DNA of 13,992 nucleotides from Acidobacteriota bacterium (lineage in GTDB: Bacteria; Acidobacteriota; Blastocatellia; Pyrinomonadales; Pyrinomonadaceae): positions 1 through 13,992 of the forward strand of contig CAUJFK010000220.1 in assembly GCA_963169175.1 (NCBI GenBank), in the 5' to 3' direction. Positions 1-6,591 of this stretch are shown in pieces. Both the position numbers and the translations under genes were made by a program. The first letter of the stretch is position 1. Each line of letters begins with the position of its first letter. Under the pieces are notes generated by a model. It was not told where the DNA came from and made no database searches. It saw only the letters and a list, made by a program, of their open reading frames with translations.

Positions 1-772
1 ACGTATGGTCGGCGACATGCGCGAGCGAAAGATACGATATCAGCCGCGACATCTGCCGCTCATCAATGCCTTCTGTATAACTCTTCTCGACCAGCCGGCA
101 AAGCGGTGCCGAGCAAACATCCGCATCGATCTCCTGCAAAACTCTCGCGACAAATATCGGCGACCAGTCTGCTCGGCCGGCTATGAGCGAAAGATGTTCG
201 TTGAGCGTTCGCGGTGTATCGATCCGAAACAAGGCCCGCCATGCCCATGACGAAATTACCGGATCCTTGTCAGAAAGCACTTTCTCGATCTCGGCGTAAG
301 CCTTTTGATCGCCAAGATTTCCAAGCGTGTTGATCGCAAGCAATCGCTTGTCGAGCATCGGGCTTTTCAGCATTTTTACCGAAAGTTCTGACAGATCTAC
401 TTTCTCGGCGAGAAAATTCAATCCCTGCTTTGATTCGCCAACCAATGACTCGTGAATGTAATTCCATTCGTACAACAGGTGCGGCACATCGCGGCGGTCA
501 AGATGCGGGTTTAGCTCAAAAAAGCTTTTGGCATTTACCGCCAGTTCCGGCCTACTAGTCTTTTCGTGATCATCAGTTTCAAATATGTCCGTCGCTTCAA
601 AAAGTGTGGTCTCCCATTTTTGAACGACCAGCTCGTGGGCTTGCTTCGTGCGTTCGGACCGGGCGCGCAGGGCGAAGATCAGGCCGATACAGACAATGCT
701 GAGTGCCGTCAGCAGCCCGCCTGCCCACGCCGCGATCACGGCCGCAGTATCAGAAGCGAAATCGGATACCAA
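1..772 (-). CDS. Membrane-anchored HEAT-like repeat protein, 3' part missing (runs off left edge)
   Basis: This frame stays open from about 772 down to the window edge, giving about 257 residues with no stop. A single N-terminal membrane segment (core AGGLLTALSIVCIGLIFALR, about residues 16-35) is followed by a charged linker. After that come helical, leucine-rich stretches reading like HEAT/PBS-lyase repeats, for example LLAINTLGNLGDQKAYAEIE and VISSWAWRALFRID. The preferred start is TTG at 772 with GGGG a few bases upstream; a GTG at 739 is the alternative. Either way the gene begins at or inside the end of the YaiO-like gene (the TTG start overlaps it by 23 bases), so the two are probably translationally coupled. 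HEAT-repeat membrane proteins can serve as scaffolds, and in this context a role beside a polysaccharide synthase is inferred. No catalytic motif is visible, and the C-terminus cannot be judged. I am sure of the reading frame, less sure of the exact start. Confidence 0.75.
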   Translation of the reverse strand, partial: MVSDFASDTAAVIAAWAGGLLTALSIVCIGLIFALRARSERTKQAHELVVQKWETTLFEATDIFETDDHEKTSRPELAVNAKSFFELNPHLDRRDVPHLLYEWNYIHESLVGESKQGLNFLAEKVDLSELSVKMLKSPMLDKRLLAINTLGNLGDQKAYAEIEKVLSDKDPVISSWAWRALFRIDTPRTLNEHLSLIAGRADWSPIFVARVLQEIDADVCSAPLCRLVEKSYTEGIDERQMSRLISYLSLAHVADHT

Positions 773-1574
773 AATTCATCCCCCGGCGATAATATAGATC
801 TCCCTGACGGTGAATAATGCCGTCCGCGTTGAACCCGACATTTTTGTTGATCCAATATCTGGCGGACACGCCAACGCTCCAGGTATTTGACCGCAGAACA
901 CCAAGCTGCGGGCCCAGATTTTCGTGCTCGCGGCCGAAAGTGACCGTAGCACCAACGCTGTTGCGGGCATCATTCAAATAGCGGTTGTACTGTATCCGAT
1001 GGGTCGGAGCAATACCGGCGTTCGAAAGGTCCGTAAGATACAGCGTATATGCCGCCCGATTGTTGCCCCAGTATTTTTCCGCAATTCCATAGACAGATGT
1101 CGCCTTCACGGTGTTATACGTCGTGTATTTGCCACCGACATGGGCGACGAAGCCGTGTTTCAAAACGCGCTCTGCCTCGACCGTGACCGAGAATTTGCCG
1201 GCGAATCGATGCGTCGGGCTAAACATGCCCTCGGCCGTAATGGCCCATTTCTTTCCAAACGGTTTATAGAACCCGGCGGCAAGCTCCTGATCGCGGATAG
1301 AATTTCGTTCGCTGGCGCGGAATGTTGTCCAGACGATCTCGCGGTTTTTGAACCTGCGTTCAAGGTACATCGACGCGGTCCGCCACGTTCCCAAACCCCG
1401 TGTCAGCGATTCTTGCGAGTATTGCAGCTGAACCTCGTATTTCGTCGGTTCCTCATCCGCCGGCGCGGCCGTATTTTCATCGGCGGCCGGAGTGGCAGGC
1501 GTTTCCGATTGGCCGAAAACAGCTGTCGCTTGACCCAATAACAATAGAAAGAGGAGCAAAACTATTCTCTTCAT
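750..1574 (-). CDS. YaiO-like outer-membrane beta-barrel protein
   Basis: A 274-residue protein with a classic signal peptide (MKRIVLLLFLLLLGQATAVFG, cut near residue 21), then an Ala/Pro/Glu-rich linker to about residue 43. The rest is alternating polar/aromatic beta strands ending in MNFGIRFRF; a terminal Phe with alternating aromatics is the usual signal for outer-membrane barrel insertion. Strand patterns such as YEVQLQYSQESLTRGLGTW and RIQYNRYLNDARNSVGATV resemble the YaiO family. E. coli yaiO sits with yaiP (glycosyltransferase) and yaiS (deacetylase), which points to polysaccharide export or secretion. Unlike many family members, no TPR region precedes the barrel. The start lies 5 bases after the receiver gene's stop, and the end overlaps the HEAT-like gene, so all three form one transcript. 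The family assignment is by pattern recognition, not by search. Confidence 0.8.
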   Translation of the reverse strand: MKRIVLLLFLLLLGQATAVFGQSETPATPAADENTAAPADEEPTKYEVQLQYSQESLTRGLGTWRTASMYLERRFKNREIVWTTFRASERNSIRDQELAAGFYKPFGKKWAITAEGMFSPTHRFAGKFSVTVEAERVLKHGFVAHVGGKYTTYNTVKATSVYGIAEKYWGNNRAAYTLYLTDLSNAGIAPTHRIQYNRYLNDARNSVGATVTFGREHENLGPQLGVLRSNTWSVGVSARYWINKNVGFNADGIIHRQGDLYYRRGMNFGIRFRF

Positions 1575-1579
1575 TGCGA

Positions 1580-1975
1580 TTACTTCATCAGGCGATTCAT
1601 TCGTGCCATCAGTTCAGGCAGCTTGAATGGTTTGGTTACGTAATCGTCGGCACCGCCTTCAAATGCCTGGACGACGCTTGCTTCGCTGGATTTGGACGTG
1701 AGCATGATAACGGGCACTTTTTTCCACGATCTTGTCGAGCGCAGCCTTGACAGCACCTCAAAACCATCCGCAAATGGCATCATAATATCGAGCAGAACAA
1801 GCTTTGGAGGGCGGCTGACAGCCATGGTTTCTATGGCATCACGGCCGTTTTTGATGATTTCGACCTCAAACCCACGCTGCATCAGCCAATGGCTAAGCAC
1901 GCGGGCAATGAGCACGTCGTCATCGACGATCCAGACAGCGTTCTCCTGCTCAACGGCAAGAGCCTTTTTCGACAT
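1580..1975 (-). CDS. Stand-alone response-regulator receiver protein
   Basis: A 131-residue CheY-like receiver with no output domain. The acidic cluster is Asp18-Asp19-Asp20 (VWIVDDDVL), the phospho-acceptor is Asp63 (LVLLDIMMP), the switch Thr is Thr93 (IMLTSK) and the conserved Lys is Lys115 (YVTKPF), so all residues needed for phosphorylation are present. The domain fills residues 13-131 after a short N-terminal tail. It is the first gene of the leftward operon with the YaiO-like and HEAT-like genes, which suggests that phosphorylation controls the machine through protein contact rather than transcription (inference). No histidine kinase is visible in the window. The start at 1975 has only a weak upstream GAG as ribosome-binding site. 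Confidence 0.95.
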   Translation of the reverse strand: MSKKALAVEQENAVWIVDDDVLIARVLSHWLMQRGFEVEIIKNGRDAIETMAVSRPPKLVLLDIMMPFADGFEVLSRLRSTRSWKKVPVIMLTSKSSEASVVQAFEGGADDYVTKPFKLPELMARMNRLMK

Positions 1976-2070
1976 ACTTGATCTCGTGGTTTGTCTATTT
2001 CGAAAGGAGAAGGTTGAATTAAGCTTGGTGAGGGTGAATGGAAGCTATTCGCGCTAGAACAGCCGAAAAG

Positions 2071-2079
2071 AGTATAGCA
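2071..2079 (-). promoter_or_regulatory. Candidate extended -10 promoter for the receiver/YaiO/HEAT operon
   Basis: On the minus strand the bases read TGCTATACT, an extended -10 element (TGn followed by TATACT). The hexamer 17 bases upstream, TTTTCT, is a poor -35, as is common for extended -10 promoters. Transcription would begin near 2064 and leave a leader of about 90 bases before the receiver start. It is a motif match only, in an AT-rich stretch. Confidence 0.35.
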
Positions 2080-2148
2080 CACATATAAACATAAGAAAAC
2101 AATGTTGTTTTTTAGTTTTGTCCTTCAGTGGGGCTGATACACTTCTTT

Positions 2149-2220
2149 TTCGTGATCCTCGTGTCTTCGTTCCGCGGGTTTCGTGGTTGGGTCTTCGTCC
2201 ATTGTCACGAGACTCACGAA
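2149..2220. repeat. Imperfect inverted repeat of TTCGTGA / CACGAA type
   Basis: Arms at 2149-2165 (TTCGTGATCCTCGTGTC) and 2204-2220 (GTCACGAGACTCACGAA) match as an inverted repeat at 14 of 17 positions. The 38-base centre also contains TTCGT and TCGTGG words. There is no T-tract on either side, so it is not a simple terminator. Similar CACGAA-rich words recur in the spacer at about 7750-7850, suggesting a degenerate intergenic repeat family. Confidence 0.5.
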
Positions 2221-2321
2221 TTAATGACAAGAAAAGGAGCAAAACCTGAGCGGGCTTTGGCAGATAGCATCCGGCTTGTTTAGTTTGTACTTTGGCAGAA
2301 CAATATGTTCTGCCGCAAAAG

Positions 2322-3263
2322 ATGAGAACGGTTTTAACTAGATCTATTGCCGAAGCCGCCGAGTTTATTCGATCCGGCGGAACGGTCGCATTTCCGACCG
2401 AAACGGTTTACGGCCTTGGGGCTGACGTATTCAATGTTGATGCGGTCGCCAGGATCTTCGAAGCAAAACAACGGCCACCAGACAATCCATTGATCGGGCA
2501 CATCAGCGAGCATGGCCAGATCGACATGCTCGCGGCTGAGATTTCGATCGATGCCAGCGGCCTGATCGAGGCGTTCTTTCCCGGGCCTTTGACGCTTATT
2601 GTCCCAAAGACGGCCCGTGTTCCACTGATCGCGACGGCCGGGCTCGATACCATCGGCGTTCGAATGCCGTCCGCCGAACTGGCCAGAGAGTTTCTCGCAG
2701 CTTGCGGCACGCCCGTTGTCGCTCCGTCGGCCAATCTATCCGGCCGTCCAAGCCCGACGACGTGGCAGGCTGTATTCGAAGATCTTGACGGTCGCATTGA
2801 CTGCATTCTGCAGGGCGAAGCAACCGACCACGGCCTCGAATCGACCGTGGTTGACTGCACCATCATGCCCCCGGTTATCCTGCGATTGGGTTCACTTTCG
2901 ATCGAGGCGCTTCGTTCCGTGGTGCCGGAGATAGGCATTCATAGGCAAGACCCCACACTTGCCCAGCGAAGCCCCGGCCTTCGCTACAAACACTACGCCC
3001 CGAATGCTCGTGTAGTGCTCGTTGATTCTCCTTCGGAAATAGGGGCCGATACTGGCTCCGCATACATCGGGCTTACGGAACCAGCGGGGGAATTTGCGGA
3101 AACGATGGCCTGCGGCTCGGTTGAAGATTATGCCCACACCGTTTTTGCCTTTTTCCGCAAATGCGATAAGGCTGGCATCGATACGATCTATTGTCAGATG
3201 GTCAGCGAGGCGGGGATCGGTGCGGCACTGATGGACCGTCTGCGGCGGGCGGCTTCACATTGA
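2322..3263 (+). CDS. tsaC: Threonylcarbamoyl-AMP synthase (TsaC/Sua5 family, long form)
   Basis: The enzyme makes L-threonylcarbamoyl-AMP from threonine, bicarbonate and ATP, the first step of the universal t6A37 tRNA modification in the cytoplasm. From ATG 2322 it has 313 residues. The YrdC-like domain fills about residues 1-200, with PTETVYGLG at 25-33, the KQR...PL substrate motif at 49-57, FFPGPLT at 85-91 and SANLSG at 136-141. The linker motif SPGLRYKHYAP followed by a C-terminal Sua5 domain marks the longer Sua5-type protein rather than short E. coli TsaC. An in-frame TTG at 2292 would add 10 residues. ATG is preferred because family members normally begin just before the TRSIAEA-like segment, but neither start has a good ribosome-binding site. 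The gene stands alone and converges on the GT39 gene with 3 bases between stops. Confidence 0.95.
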   Translation: MRTVLTRSIAEAAEFIRSGGTVAFPTETVYGLGADVFNVDAVARIFEAKQRPPDNPLIGHISEHGQIDMLAAEISIDASGLIEAFFPGPLTLIVPKTARVPLIATAGLDTIGVRMPSAELAREFLAACGTPVVAPSANLSGRPSPTTWQAVFEDLDGRIDCILQGEATDHGLESTVVDCTIMPPVILRLGSLSIEALRSVVPEIGIHRQDPTLAQRSPGLRYKHYAPNARVVLVDSPSEIGADTGSAYIGLTEPAGEFAETMACGSVEDYAHTVFAFFRKCDKAGIDTIYCQMVSEAGIGAALMDRLRRAASH

Positions 3264-3266
3264 CGC

Positions 3267-4790
3267 TTATCGTGCTTTTACAAAGACAATAGCCATTTCA
3301 CCGTTATCCCGAATGATCTCGGAATCGAACAGCGGGCTTGCGGCAAGTTGGCTTTCGTATTCGACCGGGACGATCACGAGTGCCGAGCCTTGACCGGTTT
3401 TCCTCATCTCGTTCAGTACCTCAGCCGTTCCGGGCAGCCGTTTTTGCTTGCCCATGTCATCACGCATCAGTCGTCCAGCGGCGTAAAATTCGGCGTTGTG
3501 CGAAACAGTATGCATCGTCAGGACCTTCAGATCGCCATAACCCCGGCGATCGGCCTCCGCGATCAGGCCCTCGACCGAGTCCATATCCGCAAATTTCGGC
3601 AAGGCGAAAATAATAACGCACGTCAGAACGACAAAAGTCGTCATCGCCAAAGCTTTTAGGGCCGAAGCCCGCCGCCCGTGGCCGCGAATAAACTGCATAA
3701 CGTACAGAGCAGCTATAACTATTGCCGGAGGAACAGCCGGGAGAATATATCCCGGAAGTTTCGAACCGGAAAATGAAAAAAATACTAGCGGGACGGTGAG
3801 CCACACCGCTGAAAAGCGGAGCAGGGCGGCGCGTGGCATGCCGGGTGTTCCGTCCCGATGAAAAACTTGCTTACCGAACTTCCAAACCGCCATCACAAAG
3901 AATGGCAGCCAGGGAATGGTCATCAACGGCAAGACCCAGAAGAAAAAATAGAACGGCTGCGGGTGCAGATATTTGTTCGAGGTGTATCGCTGAAAATGAT
4001 GCTGGATGAAAAACTCGTCAATAAATTTCCAACTGTTCTGCATGTACATTGGCACGTACCACGCGGCGGCGACCGCCAACGCGACGAGCGTGCCCCAGAC
4101 AAGGCTGACAAGAAAGCTCCGGCTGGGCACTCGCCAAGAGATAAGAAAATACGCACCGACAATTGCGAACGGAAACACTATTCCGACCAGGCCTTTGGCG
4201 AGCAGTGCGACACCAATAAAGAAGTAAAAGCCGAATAGCGATAGGAAATGGCCCGATGGCTTTCGAGCCGAGCCAGGGCGAGCATCGTCCAGATCGAAGA
4301 GAAAGAAGCACACCATTGCCGCAGTCATCGGAAACGTGAGGATGATATCAAAGCTTGCCCCACGCGAAAATACGGCCAACCCGAGCGAGGTTGCCGCGAT
4401 AAGCGCCAGCCAGTTGGCAAATTCAGCGACCCGCCTTCCTTCTTCCTCGGAGACCTGTTCTATTTTTCGCCCCAACAGCCACAGGGCCGCGATCGTACCC
4501 AAACCAAATAGCGCAGACCCGAACCTTGCCGAAAATTCCGATACACCGAAGAGGTTGAACGAAGTGATCTGTAGCCAATAAAGCAAGGCCGGTTTCTCAA
4601 ACCAATCAAACCCGCCAAGCGTCGGCGTTATCCAATCTCCACGCAGAAACATTTCGCGCGCGACCTGTGCGTAACGCGGTTCGTCCGGCCCAACGAGCGG
4701 AACGTTCAAGCCGAAAAAATAAACAAATACGGTGACCGCCGCTGCCGCGATCCAAAACGATCTTGAGTTCGATGGCCGTATCTTTGTCAT
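3267..4790 (-). CDS. GT39/ArnT-like membrane glycosyltransferase
   Basis: A 507-residue polytopic membrane protein of the PMT_2/ArnT group (GT39/GT83), which moves a sugar from a polyprenyl-phosphate carrier to an acceptor at the outer face of the inner membrane. The first membrane helix (about 12-30) is followed by the hallmark periplasmic loop with Asp36-Glu37 in VGPDEPRYAQVAREMFLRGD and Glu65-Lys66-Pro67 in WFEKPALLYW, matching the catalytic/metal-binding motifs of ArnT-like enzymes. About ten further hydrophobic segments follow up to about residue 400, then a soluble C-terminal domain. The acceptor cannot be told from sequence: ArnT itself acts on lipid A, but paralogues glycosylate other lipids or proteins. 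It is divergent from a Gfo/Idh/MocA dehydrogenase only 20-60 bases away. ATG 4790 is the natural start; no strong ribosome-binding site is seen. Confidence 0.9.
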   Translation of the reverse strand: MTKIRPSNSRSFWIAAAAVTVFVYFFGLNVPLVGPDEPRYAQVAREMFLRGDWITPTLGGFDWFEKPALLYWLQITSFNLFGVSEFSARFGSALFGLGTIAALWLLGRKIEQVSEEEGRRVAEFANWLALIAATSLGLAVFSRGASFDIILTFPMTAAMVCFFLFDLDDARPGSARKPSGHFLSLFGFYFFIGVALLAKGLVGIVFPFAIVGAYFLISWRVPSRSFLVSLVWGTLVALAVAAAWYVPMYMQNSWKFIDEFFIQHHFQRYTSNKYLHPQPFYFFFWVLPLMTIPWLPFFVMAVWKFGKQVFHRDGTPGMPRAALLRFSAVWLTVPLVFFSFSGSKLPGYILPAVPPAIVIAALYVMQFIRGHGRRASALKALAMTTFVVLTCVIIFALPKFADMDSVEGLIAEADRRGYGDLKVLTMHTVSHNAEFYAAGRLMRDDMGKQKRLPGTAEVLNEMRKTGQGSALVIVPVEYESQLAASPLFDSEIIRDNGEMAIVFVKAR

Positions 4791-4810
4791 TTACCGAAAC
4801 TTAGCCGAAA

Positions 4811-5848
4811 ATGATAAGTATTGCCGAATTTGTTTTCGGATACAAACCAATGGAAATTGAGGATGTTGAACGCGCAAATAGCAATGCGCTTAGGGCAGCG
4901 GCGATCGGCGTAGGCAGTCTTGGCCGCCACCACTCACGCAATTACGCTGAGCTGGCCAAGGAAGGCCGAGTAGAGTTTATCGGCGTTTGCGATTCAAATC
5001 CTCAAACGGCTGCACAAATTGCGGCGGAGCACTCGTGTGCAGTTTTCACCGATTGGCACGGCCTGCTTGGTCAGACGGATGTCGTCTCTATAGCTACCCC
5101 TACTGAAACGCACTGCGAGATAGCCTGTGCATTTCTCGACGCTGGCACGCACGTTCTGGTCGAAAAGCCCATGGCTCTGACCCTCGACGAATGCGACCAA
5201 ATGATCAAAGCTGCCAAAAGATCGGGGGCAAATCTGATGGTCGGCCAGTTGGAACGCTTTAATCCGGCAATGGCCGCCCTGCGGCCGCATGTGGTGAGCC
5301 CGCTCTATTTTGAGATCCATCGCGTCTCGCCGTTCCCGAACCGGTCGCTGGATGTGGATGTCGTGCTCGACGTGATGATCCACGATCTGGATGCCGTGCA
5401 GTGGATGGTGGGCAGCAATGTTGAAGTATCGGCAATCCACGCCGTGGGCATTCCGGTCATCTCAGATAAGGTGGACGCGGCAAATGCACGCATCGAATTC
5501 GCCAACGGTGCCGTCGCCAACATAACCGCATCGCGGATCGGCACAGAAAAGATAAGGAAAACCCGCTTTTTTCAAAAGAATGCCTACGTCGTGCTGGATT
5601 ACGCAACCAAGTTTGCCTCGCTGACCTCACTCAACCCTGAGGCCGCTCATCCGCTGCTTGGCATATCGATCAACCGCCTTGCGATAAACGACATAGAACC
5701 GCTAAAGGCAGAGATCACAGCATTTCTCAACTCGATCGAAAGCAGAACCGAGCCACCGGTCACAGGCGCCGAAGGACGCCAGGCTGTAAGCCTTGCTATT
5801 GACGTACTTGCAAAGATCCATGAACATCGCAACCGGCTGGGTGTTTAG
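4811..5848 (+). CDS. Gfo/Idh/MocA oxidoreductase, possibly GnnA-like
   Basis: An NAD(P)-dependent dehydrogenase of 345 residues. The Rossmann dinucleotide motif is GVGSLGRHH (33-41), the family EKP motif is VLVEKPMAL (115-123; Lys119 is the usual active-site Lys), and the substrate-domain motifs are QLERFNPA (146-153) and MIHDLD (189-194). The ERFNPA and SRIGTEKIRKTRFFQ stretches resemble members found near lipid A genes, including UDP-GlcNAc 3-dehydrogenase GnnA. That substrate is a suggestion only, as no aminotransferase partner (GnnB) is in the window. An internal ATG at 4850 would remove 13 poorly conserved residues and leave room for divergent promoters with the GT39 gene; I give the longer start but consider the shorter one just as likely. 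A candidate terminator follows the stop. Confidence 0.88.
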   Translation: MISIAEFVFGYKPMEIEDVERANSNALRAAAIGVGSLGRHHSRNYAELAKEGRVEFIGVCDSNPQTAAQIAAEHSCAVFTDWHGLLGQTDVVSIATPTETHCEIACAFLDAGTHVLVEKPMALTLDECDQMIKAAKRSGANLMVGQLERFNPAMAALRPHVVSPLYFEIHRVSPFPNRSLDVDVVLDVMIHDLDAVQWMVGSNVEVSAIHAVGIPVISDKVDAANARIEFANGAVANITASRIGTEKIRKTRFFQKNAYVVLDYATKFASLTSLNPEAAHPLLGISINRLAINDIEPLKAEITAFLNSIESRTEPPVTGAEGRQAVSLAIDVLAKIHEHRNRLGV

Positions 5849-5864
5849 CGGCAGGCCAAGGCGA

Positions 5865-5914
5865 ATTCCTCGAACCCGTGAGAACAGCGAGTAATATCGA
5901 TAGGGTTCGGAATG
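5865..5914 (+). terminator. Candidate hairpin terminator after the Gfo/Idh/MocA gene
   Basis: ATTCC-T-CGAACCC (5866-5877) pairs with GGGTTCG-GAAT (5903-5913), giving a stem of about 11 base pairs with a small bulge and a 25-base loop, 17 bases after the stop codon. The sequence just after is T-rich (GCTTATTTCTTGCTTTT) but not a pure T-run, so termination is plausible rather than certain. Confidence 0.45.
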
Positions 5915-6001
5915 CTTATTTCTTGCTTTTCCTCTAATACATCCTCTTCCCGCGATCAAAACTAAAACCTACCACAGAAAAAGACGAAATATTAAAATGA
6001 A

Positions 6002-6034
6002 AAAGAGGCCGCCCATTTTTTGGACACCCTCTTC
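6002..6034 (-). terminator. Intrinsic terminator of the small unknown gene
   Basis: On the minus strand GAAGAGG (6034-6028) pairs with CCTCTTT (6008-6002). After one mismatch the inner bases continue pairing up to an A-rich loop, and the stem is followed directly by TTCATTTT. It lies about 20 bases after the stop of the gene at 6055-6498, the expected place for its Rho-independent terminator. Confidence 0.6.
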
Positions 6035-6054
6035 CCACCCCAATAAATTGGACT

Positions 6055-6498
6055 TTATGCCGATGCTGCTCCCGCCGCGGCGATCTGCTCCTGGATCGAC
6101 TTCATCCATTCGCGGGTCTTTGCGACGCGTTCCTTGCCGTTCGGCGAATCATAGATAACCTTTTCCAGATTCTTAAAGGCCTCGGGCATTTCCCATTTTG
6201 TCCGCAGTTCCCCAAGAAACGGCTCGATCTTTGCGAACACACCGATTTGCTCACCGTTCGTTTCACTGAACAGTTCGGCATCGATCGCGCCATGGGCCAC
6301 GAGCGTTGCCGCCATGTCCCAATAGGACATGACCATACGCAAATATCCGCCCACTTCCGGGTCCATCATTGTTTTCTCGATGTCTTCAGCACTCGTCGGA
6401 TTAAACGTAAACATCCAATTTCGGGCCTTGCGCATCGTTTCCTCGCGCCGCAGATCGTATAATTTTAGAATAAGATCCGCTGACTCAACTTTGCTCAT
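6055..6498 (-). CDS. Small conserved-looking protein of unknown function
   Basis: A 147-residue soluble protein with no signal peptide or membrane segment. It appears mostly helical: an N-terminal helix (SADLILKLYDLRREETMRKA), an RNWMFTFNPTSAEDIEKTM segment, a central aromatic stretch (YLRMVMSYWDMAATLVAHGA), and a C-terminal LEKVIYDSPNGKERVAK helix ending in Ala-rich residues. I recall similar hypothetical proteins in acidobacterial genomes but cannot name a function. The start at 6498 is well supported: GGAGGT lies 9 bases upstream, and a near-consensus promoter sits just before it, overlapping the alternative upstream ATG at 6561. With its own promoter and terminator it is a one-gene unit, divergent from the beta-lactamase-family gene by 93 bases. 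Its tidy signals suggest a regularly expressed housekeeping or stress protein (inference). Confidence 0.85.
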   Translation of the reverse strand: MSKVESADLILKLYDLRREETMRKARNWMFTFNPTSAEDIEKTMMDPEVGGYLRMVMSYWDMAATLVAHGAIDAELFSETNGEQIGVFAKIEPFLGELRTKWEMPEAFKNLEKVIYDSPNGKERVAKTREWMKSIQEQIAAAGAASA

Positions 6499-6532
6499 AA
6501 AACAGGTACCTCCAGAAAAAATTTGTAACGAA

Positions 6533-6561
6533 AGTCTATTCCTGCGGAAACGATGTGTCAA
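6533..6561 (-). promoter_or_regulatory. Sigma70-type promoter for the small unknown gene
   Basis: On the minus strand a perfect -35 TTGACA (6561-6556) is followed after exactly 17 bases by TAGACT (6538-6533), a 4/6 match to the -10 consensus. Transcription would start near 6526, leaving a leader of about 28 bases that holds the GGAGGT ribosome-binding site. It is one of the best promoter matches in the window. Confidence 0.65.
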
Positions 6562-6591
6562 TAGCGAAACGTAAGTTAGGATAAATGCAGC

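Larger units (their letters stand above)
1976..2321. other. Non-coding spacer between divergent operon and tsaC
   Basis: About 345 bases without a convincing gene. It holds the candidate extended -10 for the leftward operon, a short A/T palindrome (AAAACAA-TG-TTGTTTT, 2096-2111), the TTCGTGA-type inverted repeat described separately, and a direct repeat CTTTGGCAGA at 2255-2264 and 2290-2299. A 19-codon ATG frame (2224-2283) is present but has no supporting signal. No convincing promoter for tsaC was found. Confidence 0.6.

Noticed and set aside
5..250. 81-residue open frame on the plus strand
   Set aside because: Antisense to the HEAT-like gene and without a ribosome-binding site or motif.
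924..1541. 205-residue open frame on the plus strand
   Set aside because: It lies antisense to the YaiO-like gene, has Arg/Cys-rich composition without any motif, and the opposite strand has a signal peptide and barrel pattern.
2408..2938. 176-residue open frame on the minus strand
   Set aside because: Antisense to tsaC, whose motifs are clear throughout this interval.
6499..6561. N-terminal extension of the small unknown gene to ATG 6561
   Set aside because: The extra 21 residues are encoded across the promoter and the GGAGGT site, and look unlike a protein start.
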